The notes below the pieces were generated by a model. That model saw nothing but the letters and a program-made list of their open reading frames with translations. It ran no database searches and was not told the origin of the DNA. A DNA stretch of 37,603 bases from Anaerolineales bacterium. Lineage in GTDB: Bacteria > Chloroflexota > Anaerolineae > Anaerolineales > UBA11579. Shown here piece by piece: positions 15,250-21,140 of the stretch. The stretch's first letter is position 1; the number at the start of each line of letters is the position of its first letter. The stretch lies in the NCBI GenBank assembly GCA_016932165.1, contig JAFGDK010000090.1, positions 1 through 37,603 on the forward strand, in the 5' to 3' direction. Position numbers and translations under genes: made by a program.

Positions 15250-16521
15250 ATGGCAAGAGATGTTGTCCGGTCCGTAAAAGGCACCCGAGATTTTTACCCA
15301 GAAGAGATGGGCGCCCGTATCTGGCTTTATGAGAAGATGCGCCAAGTCAGCGAATCCTTCGGATACAGCGAATTTGAAGGCCCAATGCTGGAAACCTATG
15401 AGTTGTACATCGCAAAATCAAGCCAGGAGATCGTAGAGAAGCAGTCATTCGTGTTCGAAGACCGGGGCGGAGATAAGCTGACCCTGCGCCCGGAACTGAC
15501 CCCTACCCTGGCCCGGATGGTCGCTGCACGGCAACCCCAACTGACTTTCCCGCTGCGCTGGTGGTCTTTTGGCCCCTTCTGGCGCTACGAACGCCCGCAA
15601 AAAGGCCGGACGCGCGAGTTTTTCCAATGGAATATTGACCTGCTGGGAGATGATTCCCCGGAGGCGGACGCGGAGTTGATTGCCATCGCGGCCAGCTTCC
15701 TCAAGGAAGTCGGACTCACCTCGGGCGAGGTGCGGATCCTGGTGAATAACCGGGAATTGATGGATAAACATCTGGCAACTTTTGATATCGCGCCTGAAAT
15801 GCGGGGCGAGGTTTTCAATCTGATCGACCGGCGGGACAAGATGAGTGAAGAAAGCTGGCAGGAATATGCCGCTGAACTGGGTCTCACCCCCAAGCAGACC
15901 GGCCAGGTGATCGATTTGATTGGGAACCAGGAACTCTGGCGGCAATCAGACTCTCTGGTGAAGATGTTTGCCGCCCTTGAAGCTTACGGGATCAGCGATT
16001 ACGTCAGCTTTGCCCCCCAAATCATCCGAGGGCTGGTGTATTACACCGGCACCGTGTTTGAAGCCTGGGATACCAGCGGGGAATACCGGGCGATCTTTGG
16101 GGGCGGGCGCTATGACAATCTTGTCGGTGATGTGGGCGGCGATCCAGTCGGCGGGGTGGGTTTTGCGGTGGGTGATCTGATCATCACCCTGATCTTGCAG
16201 CAATATGGCCGCCTGCCGGAATTTGGCAAGACCCCGTCAGCCGTGTTCTTCACCCTGTTCGATCAATCTCTTCTTCAGGAATCTCTCAAACTGGCAAACA
16301 GCTTACGCCAGGCAGGGATCAAGGTTACCAGCCAATTGACCCCCTCCAAGCTGGGGAAGCAGTTCAAGTATGCCGACCGCATCGGGGCAAAGTTTGCCAT
16401 CGTAGTCGGACCGGATGAAGCTGCCAACAACACGGTCACAATCAAGAACCTGGCTACCGGGGAGCAGACCGAACTGCCGCAAGGGGAACTGGTAAATAAC
16501 CTCAAAGCATTGGGCGGATAA
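15250..16521 (+). CDS. hisS: Histidyl-tRNA synthetase
   Basis: A class II aminoacyl-tRNA synthetase of 423 residues that charges tRNA-His. It starts MARDVVRSVKGTRDFYPEEM, then RPELTPTLARM, motif 2 in FWRYERPQKGRTREFFQWN, the His-specific loop GLVYYTGTVFEAW and motif 3 with GGGRYDNL. The C-terminal HGTP anticodon-binding domain shows GIKVTSQLTPSKLGKQFKYADRIGAKFAIVVG (given here as the span near residues 350-380). ATG 15250 is the start: AAGGA lies nearby and homologues begin here. The upstream in-frame extension has no ribosome-binding site. Confidence 0.97.
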   Translation: MARDVVRSVKGTRDFYPEEMGARIWLYEKMRQVSESFGYSEFEGPMLETYELYIAKSSQEIVEKQSFVFEDRGGDKLTLRPELTPTLARMVAARQPQLTFPLRWWSFGPFWRYERPQKGRTREFFQWNIDLLGDDSPEADAELIAIAASFLKEVGLTSGEVRILVNNRELMDKHLATFDIAPEMRGEVFNLIDRRDKMSEESWQEYAAELGLTPKQTGQVIDLIGNQELWRQSDSLVKMFAALEAYGISDYVSFAPQIIRGLVYYTGTVFEAWDTSGEYRAIFGGGRYDNLVGDVGGDPVGGVGFAVGDLIITLILQQYGRLPEFGKTPSAVFFTLFDQSLLQESLKLANSLRQAGIKVTSQLTPSKLGKQFKYADRIGAKFAIVVGPDEAANNTVTIKNLATGEQTELPQGELVNNLKALGG

Positions 16522-16558
16522 AAAACTAGATAAAATTCCCCTGCTGAAAGAATAGCAA

Positions 16559-16593
16559 AGAGGCGGACGTTTGTCCGCCTCTGGTTTTTCTTT
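16559..16593. terminator. Terminator between hisS and the peroxiredoxin gene
   Basis: AGAGGCGGAC pairs with GTCCGCCTCT around GTTT, followed on the plus strand by GGTTTTTCTTT. The two genes converge here, so it can serve both. Confidence 0.9.
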
Positions 16594-16601
16594 GATTGTT
16601 C

Positions 16602-17309
16602 TTAGTCGCCGGGTTTCCAGATTTCCCAGATCTTGCCGACGATGTCGGGACTGGGGGTGAGAACTGCCTTGCCAGGCTCCCATTCTGCCGGGGTTGCTTT
16701 CTTCCCGCCAGACTCGCGCACCAGCTGAAAAGCCTTCACCTGCCGGATCGTTTCCTCCAGATTCCGGCCTACCGGCGGGGTCATCACTTCCATCGCCTGG
16801 ATAACGCCATCAGGGTCGATGATGAACCGGCCGCGCATCTCAACGCCGGTGTTGGGATCATAAACCCCAAAAATGGTACCCACATTGCCAGCGCTGTCTG
16901 AAGCCATCGGCCAGGGGATCCCGCCCTCCACCATCTTGGAGAGCTCATGGTCATTCCACATTTTATGAGTGTAGACACTATCCACACTGACAGAGATCAC
17001 TTCTACACCCAGTTCCTGCAAACGGCTGTAATTAGCGGCAACTGCCGCCAGCTCAGTCGCTCAAACAAAGGTAAAATCACCGGGGTAGAAACAAAGCATT
17101 GTCCATTTCCCCAGATAATCGGACAATGTCACCGAAGAAAAAGTACCATTCTGGTAGGTTGGAGCGGTAAAATCTGGGGCGGCCTGCCCCACTTTTGCCA
17201 GCGTCATTGAAACCTCCTTTTCCTGTGCTGGCTCAGCCTGATCCGGCTGAACATCCTTTACTTTTACAGATGCACCCGTCGGACGAGCGCATCCTACCTC
17301 ATCAGCCAT
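16602..17309 (-). CDS. Peroxiredoxin, selenoprotein (in-frame UGA = peroxidatic Sec)
   Basis: An AhpC/TSA-family peroxidase that reduces hydroperoxides. UGA at 17063-17061 replaces the peroxidatic Cys in PGDFTFV-Sec-ATEL (Sec83 of 235, or Sec49 if translation begins at 17207). Both sides are clearly homologous and in frame: VGQAAPDFTAPTYQNG before it, and WPMASDSAGNVGTIFGVYD, RGRFIIDPDGVI and ATPAEWEPG after it. The C-terminal position that is usually Cys (VCPAxW) reads ATPAEW and no other Cys follows the Sec, so this is a one-Sec type that needs an external reductant. Two starts, each with AGGAGGTTT, are possible: 17309 and 17207. Confidence 0.93.
17033..17050 (-). promoter_or_regulatory. 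Candidate bacterial SECIS for the peroxiredoxin
   Basis: TGGCGGC pairs with GCCGCTA (7 bp with one wobble) around the loop AGTT, +11 to +28 after the UGA. The loop lacks the GGU seen in fdhF-type elements. Confidence 0.5.
17061..17063 (-). other. Recoded UGA (selenocysteine codon) of the peroxiredoxin
   Basis: TGA on the minus strand exactly where the peroxidatic Cys belongs, with conserved peroxiredoxin sequence on both sides in one frame. Confidence 0.92.
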
Positions 17310-17340
17310 AAAAACCTCCTTTTTGGCTTGTGCTACCTAT

Positions 17341-17346
17341 ATTATA
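17341..17346 (-). promoter_or_regulatory. -10 box of the peroxiredoxin gene
   Basis: TATAAT on the minus strand, about 31 bases before the upstream start. TTATGG 18 bases further up is a weak -35 match. Confidence 0.5.
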
Positions 17347-17430
17347 CTCCTGATGGTTCCATTTCCATAACCAAAGATGCCCAATGGGGTTGTAACCTAT
17401 GTTAAATTAATTCCCAATGGTGATGATATG

Positions 17431-18039
17431 AATGAAATCAGCGCAAAACCAGTAATAGAATTCCGCCAACCAAGCCCGTTTTGGCAGACGGTTGGCCGCA
17501 CCCTCGCCCGGCTGACCGGCTGGACGATAAAAAATGATCTGCCTGATGACCCCAAGATGGTGCTGATCTTTTTCCCGCATACCAGCAATATTGACGTGCT
17601 GCATGCCATCCCCGCTGCGTTTGCGATCGGACTAAAACCAAGTTGGCTGGTTAAAGATGATATCTACGTGGGGCCGTTCAAGCCCATGCTGGATAAACTG
17701 GGTGCCATCCCGATCAACCGGCATGCCCGTGAGAACAAAGTGGAACAGATCGTCGATGCGATCAAAAACACAGACCGGGTGATGTTTACCCTCTCCCCGG
17801 AAGGCACCCGCAGCAAAACCGAGTATTGGCGGACAGGTTTCTACCACATTGCCCGGCTGGCCCAGGTTCCGATCCATTTTGCCTACATTGACTACCCCAC
17901 AAAGACAGTCGGGGGAGCGCCGGGATTCATCCCCAGCGGGGATATGGATGCCGATATGGCCCGCATCAGAGCCTTCTACACCGATAAACGCGGCAGGTTC
18001 CCTGAGAAGGTGGGGCCGGTCAGGTTCAAGAACCAGTGA
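17431..18039 (+). CDS. PlsC-like acyltransferase
   Basis: A 202-residue member of the glycerolipid acyltransferase (PlsC/LPLAT) superfamily. The catalytic HX4D motif is His51-TSNI-Asp56 and the acyl-acceptor motif is SPEGTRSK with Glu125. A substrate-tunnel segment follows (GFYHIARLAQVPI). It has no clear transmembrane helix at the N terminus, which is unusual for PlsC itself. This compact form is found as a 1-acylglycerol-3-phosphate acyltransferase-like protein in many bacteria; substrate unproven. ATG 17431 is preceded by GGTGAT; an upstream in-frame start at 17377 has no site. Confidence 0.82.
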   Translation, partial: NEISAKPVIEFRQPSPFWQTVGRTLARLTGWTIKNDLPDDPKMVLIFFPHTSNIDVLHAIPAAFAIGLKPSWLVKDDIYVGPFKPMLDKLGAIPINRHARENKVEQIVDAIKNTDRVMFTLSPEGTRSKTEYWRTGFYHIARLAQVPIHFAYIDYPTKTVGGAPGFIPSGDMDADMARIRAFYTDKRGRFPEKVGPVRFKNQ

Positions 18040-18198
18040 TTGGTGAGCGGGCATTCCAGGAATAGGAAAATTTAAGTCAACCTCAGACAACTGCTGATAA
18101 CCATAGATGGAGAATGTTCTCTGTCTGATCCAATGCTTAATCCCTATCAAGCCAAAGACTACCTGGCTACTCGACGGTTCCAATCGCCATAAACCGAA

Positions 18199-18204
18199 TA
18201 TAAT
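18199..18204 (+). promoter_or_regulatory. -10 box for a leaderless esterase transcript
   Basis: TATAAT ends six bases before the ATG at 18211, with no Shine-Dalgarno between. Confidence 0.5.
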
Positions 18205-18210
18205 TCCAGT

Positions 18211-19035
18211 ATGAACTTGCACCAAATCCATCCTTTTGAGTCATCATACATCCCCCGGCGCAATGTGGATATCTGGCTGCCTCCTGCCTATCCGCAGGAA
18301 GTTGGGCAGCGCTATCCGGTGGTGTACATGCACGACGGGCAGAACCTGTTTGACCCGGCGCTCTCCTATGCCGGGGTGGATTGGGGGGTGGACCCTGCCC
18401 TGCAGCGACTGATCGCATCCGCTGATTTCACCCCGCCGATCGTGGTGGGGATTTGGAACACGGACAACCGTCTGGGCGAGTATATGCCGGAGAAACCGCT
18501 GGAAGACCCAAAGTCCCGCGCCCGCGTAGAAAGTTTTATTCGCCGGTTTCGGGGAGAACACCAGTTTGAGGTGTGTAGTGATGCCTACCTGGCGTTCATC
18601 GTCGAAGAGCTCAAACCCTGGGTGGATGATCAATTCTGCACCCTGCCAGACCAGGCCAATACCCATATCGCTGGATCCAGCATGGGGGGGTTAATCTCGC
18701 TCTACGCTGTGTGCCAGTATCCAGGCGTTTTCTGCGGGGCGGGATGTGTCTCCCCTGCCTGGAATTTCGGGCGAGGAGTATTGGTCCCCTACTTCGGCCA
18801 GCGCCTGCCTGATCCAGCACATCACCGCCTGTATTTTGATATGGGGAGTAAGGAAACACCTCTGCCGTGGGTGAACTGGGGGCTGCTGAAAGCCCAGGCC
18901 AGAATGGATACCTTCTGCCGTGAGGCAGGTTATACTGATCAAAAATCGCTGCTCACCCTCACCTTCCCCGGAGGTAAGCACCATGAATCCGCCTGGCGGG
19001 AGCGGGTGGAGGGGATGATCAGGTTCTTGATTTAG
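18211..19035 (+). CDS. Esterase, Fes/esterase D-like alpha/beta hydrolase
   Basis: A 274-residue cytoplasmic hydrolase of the putative esterase family (esterase D / enterochelin esterase / CE1 group). Signs are RNVDIWLPPAYP, the VVYMHDGQNLFD motif, the nucleophile elbow AGSSMGGLIS (Ser near 155), FDMGSKETPL and the C-terminal catalytic His in GGKHHESAW. Members cleave carboxylic esters of sugars or siderophores; no siderophore genes are nearby, so the substrate is open. The ATG seems leaderless. It converges with the DUF4256 gene, with a gap of 25 bases. Confidence 0.87.
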   Translation: MNLHQIHPFESSYIPRRNVDIWLPPAYPQEVGQRYPVVYMHDGQNLFDPALSYAGVDWGVDPALQRLIASADFTPPIVVGIWNTDNRLGEYMPEKPLEDPKSRARVESFIRRFRGEHQFEVCSDAYLAFIVEELKPWVDDQFCTLPDQANTHIAGSSMGGLISLYAVCQYPGVFCGAGCVSPAWNFGRGVLVPYFGQRLPDPAHHRLYFDMGSKETPLPWVNWGLLKAQARMDTFCREAGYTDQKSLLTLTFPGGKHHESAWRERVEGMIRFLI

Positions 19036-19060
19036 CACCGATCACCGTGATTTTTTAGCT

Positions 19061-19663
19061 TTAAACCCTCAGCGAGCCGCGGAACCCCCTGGCGGCATAG
19101 AAAGACGGCGCGCTATTATGGCCCACGAAGACAGTGTTGTAGCGGCGGTTCCCATAGATGGCACCCCCTAACTCTCTAATTTCTGCGGGCGTTTCCAACC
19201 AGCTCTCGGTCTTGGTATCAAATTCTCCCAGCTTCTGCAGTTGGCGGTACTGGTCTTCATTCAACAGCCTGATCCCCATGGCGGCAGCCAGGTCCACCGC
19301 GTTTCCGCCCGGGTGAACTCCTTTCTTCACTCTTTCCCGCTCTCCTTCTCCATCGTAGCAGATGCTTCTGCGCCTTGAGGGACTCTGCTCTGAACAATCA
19401 TAAAAAATGTATTCGCCCGTGTGTTGATCAACACCGATCACATCCGGTTCGCCGCCGGTGCTTTCCATCGCAAAAAGCGAGGCCAGTTTTCCAGAATCTG
19501 CTTCCAGTTTCGCCCGGATTTGGGGCCAACCAAGACCTTTGTGGCGGCTCATGTTCTGCTCAAAACGAAGCTGCAATGTTTGCAGCAGATGTTCAGCTTG
19601 TTCTGGGGATATTTCCAAATTTACCTCAACCTTTGCAATCGGTTTACCACTACCTTTTGGCAT
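19061..19663 (-). CDS. DUF4256 family protein
   Basis: A 200-residue protein that looks like the DUF4256 family, with HKGLGWPQIRAKLE, STGGEPDVIGVDQHTGEYIFYDCSEQSP (spread over residues ~60-95), GNAVDLAAAMGIRLL and GAIYGNRRYNTVFVGHNSAPSFYAARGFRG near the end. The function is unknown. ATG 19663 follows AAAAAGGAG by eight bases and is preferred to the start eight codons upstream. Confidence 0.8.
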   Translation of the reverse strand: MPKGSGKPIAKVEVNLEISPEQAEHLLQTLQLRFEQNMSRHKGLGWPQIRAKLEADSGKLASLFAMESTGGEPDVIGVDQHTGEYIFYDCSEQSPSRRRSICYDGEGERERVKKGVHPGGNAVDLAAAMGIRLLNEDQYRQLQKLGEFDTKTESWLETPAEIRELGGAIYGNRRYNTVFVGHNSAPSFYAARGFRGSLRV

Positions 19664-19697
19664 AATCTGACTCCTTTTTACAACCAATAATCATGTT

Positions 19698-19868
19698 TCA
19701 ATTATAACCCTCACATGGCGCTAAAGGTTTCTCATCCAAACTGCCGCCAAACTGTTTGGTAGCGGCAGCAATTACCCCCGCAAGATCAACTTCGTCAGGC
19801 AAGTCCGGCCAAGAAGCCGGAGAACCCGCCCCTGCCAGAAATCCAACAAGATAATCTGACCAGATCAC
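19698..19868 (-). CDS. Possible small protein upstream of the DUF4256 gene
   Basis: An open frame of 56 codons from GTG 19868 to TGA 19698, ending 35 bases before the DUF4256 start. Its composition is protein-like (WSDYLVGFLAGAG near the start, LPDEVDLAGVIAAATKQFGG in the middle) rather than random, with a hydrophobic head and an acidic/polar tail. There is no convincing ribosome-binding site and the start overlaps the crp promoter. I recognise no family. Confidence 0.3.
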   Translation of the reverse strand: MIWSDYLVGFLAGAGSPASWPDLPDEVDLAGVIAAATKQFGGSLDEKPLAPCEGYN

Positions 19869-19879
19869 TCCATTTCAGG

Positions 19880-19885
19880 TAAAAT
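19880..19885 (+). promoter_or_regulatory. -10 box for a leaderless crp-like transcript
   Basis: TAAAAT ends six bases before the ATG at 19892. CTGACC at 19856-19861 is a possible -35. Confidence 0.5.
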
Positions 19886-19891
19886 AGCACG

Positions 19892-20587
19892 ATGGATAAG
19901 GGCTACCAAAACCTGATCGAGCGGATGAAGAATATCCCGCACTTCAAGAATCTAGAAATCCGTGAAATTGCGAATATCATCCAGGCCGGCAGGATCCGCC
20001 ATGTGGAAAAGGATACCGTCCTTCTGCACGAGGGCGACCCATGCGGCGGGCTGTTTGTGCTGTTAAAAGGAGAAATAACACTGCAAAAGGTAGGCCCAGA
20101 GGGACACAACTACATCATGGCCGTGCTGGAACCAGTCACCATGTTTAATGAAGTTGCCGTACTGGACCGCGGCAACAATCCCGCCCGAGCGGTGGCCCTG
20201 ACAACCTGCCGCATCTGGCAGACAGACTGCGAAAGTTTTCACCGCCTGCTAACCACTTATCCGCAAATTGCCCTGGGGCTGCTGCCGATCATCGCCGCGC
20301 GCAACCGGTTGCTGGTTGAACAATATGAGGATCTCTCATTCCTCTCGGTGAGGGCGCGTACCGCCAAACTGCTGTTGGAGCTCAGCCGCAACGGGGAAGA
20401 GGACATCCAGCGAGACCACCACCCCATCCAGATGCTCTCTGCCCGAATTTCCACCGCCCCCGAAGTGATCAGCCGAGCCATGCGCTCGATCAAACAGCAA
20501 GGTTGCATTGATTACAACCGGCAGTGGATCCGGATCAATAAACCTGAAGAACTTGCCCGGATCGCCCATCTGGGGGTTGAGTTCTAG
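19892..20587 (+). CDS. Crp/Fnr-family transcription regulator
   Basis: A 231-residue regulator: cyclic-nucleotide-binding-like beta-roll (about 15-125, with LHEGDPCGGLFVLLKGEI and FNEVAVLD), dimer helix (about 125-150), then a Crp-type winged helix with LSARISTAPEVISRAMRSI as the recognition region. The usual cAMP-contact residues (GE..RSA) are not seen; this stretch reads NEVAVLDRGNNPARAVAL, so cAMP is not an obvious ligand. There are no four-Cys clusters as in Fnr. Target genes are unknown. The start at 19892 is favoured by the -10 box at 19880. Confidence 0.9.
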   Translation: MDKGYQNLIERMKNIPHFKNLEIREIANIIQAGRIRHVEKDTVLLHEGDPCGGLFVLLKGEITLQKVGPEGHNYIMAVLEPVTMFNEVAVLDRGNNPARAVALTTCRIWQTDCESFHRLLTTYPQIALGLLPIIAARNRLLVEQYEDLSFLSVRARTAKLLLELSRNGEEDIQRDHHPIQMLSARISTAPEVISRAMRSIKQQGCIDYNRQWIRINKPEELARIAHLGVEF

Positions 20588-20815
20588 CTGAGTTTTATCC
20601 AAAGCCGCGGGATCAATTACGCCGATGTATGGCACACCGAAGTGCAGATCGCACGGAAACCTGCCCATTTTTTGCAAAAATTTTTTACGTGCAGTTTCCA
20701 ATTGAACTTCAAGCGAAAACCCGCCCCCACAATTGAACCATTCGCAGGATTGTTGATTTTAAATTCCTGAAAAATTTATTGTGGTGTGCCGTCTCTATGG
20801 ACACACCTTAACAGT

Positions 20816-20845
20816 AAAGGCCCGATGGGTATCGGGCCTTTCTGA
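20816..20845 (+). terminator. Rho-independent terminator
   Basis: AAAGGCCCGAT pairs with ATCGGGCCTTT around GGGT (11 bp), then CTGATTTCC. It lies 230 bases after crp, so it ends either a long crp 3' UTR or a separate small RNA. Confidence 0.8.
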
Positions 20846-20996
20846 TTTCCTTCTTGTCAGCAGTACTCATGGTGTTCGTTATGTAATCCTCGATGCACGT
20901 GGATGTGTACGCACTGCCTGATTGTGAGCAACATTGCCTGAAGGAAATCTCCTTCGTTCACAAAAGTCTCCTGCCTTCACTCAGAAGACCTTTGCA

Positions 20997-21046
20997 TTTG
21001 GCGGCTCCAAGGAGGAATACATAAGGAGGAGGAAGAAGCCGCCAAA
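20997..21046 (+). promoter_or_regulatory. Hairpin enclosing purine-rich SD-like motifs
   Basis: TTTGGCGGCT pairs with AGCCGCCAAA (10 bp). The 30-nt loop has AAGGAGG twice, and a further AAGGAGGAG follows just before the ATG at 21060. Confidence 0.45.
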
Positions 21047-21059
21047 CAAGGAGGAGAAA

Positions 21060-21110
21060 ATGAAATGGATGGTGAAGATAGTTTATCCAATATTCATATA
21101 TGCAACATAG
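21060..21110 (+). CDS. Possible 16-residue hydrophobic peptide
   Basis: ATG 21060 follows AAGGAGGAGAAA, an excellent ribosome-binding site. It reads MKWMVKIVYPIFIYAT, then TAG: a basic start and a hydrophobic body, as in small membrane peptides or leader peptides. No downstream gene is on this strand. It may be chance. Confidence 0.3.
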   Translation: MKWMVKIVYPIFIYAT

Positions 21111-21140
21111 GGAATTTATTAGAAAAGATTAGGGGAATTT

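Larger units (their letters stand above)
20588..21140. other. Intergenic stretch with hairpins and a possible tiny ORF
   Basis: No gene of normal size. It holds a small hairpin (GGTGTG/CACACC, 20783-20807), a strong terminator, a hairpin around several purine-rich ribosome-binding-site-like motifs (20997-21046), and a 16-codon frame at 21060. The part between the first hairpin and the terminator could be a short RNA. Confidence 0.5.

Noticed and set aside
14-16521. tRNA-His and hisS in the same window as a functional link
   Set aside because: They are 15 kb apart with separate signals; most likely chance.
16602-17309. Peroxiredoxin as a pseudogene with a nonsense mutation
   Set aside because: The UGA falls exactly on the peroxidatic position, the rest is intact, and selenium genes are nearby.
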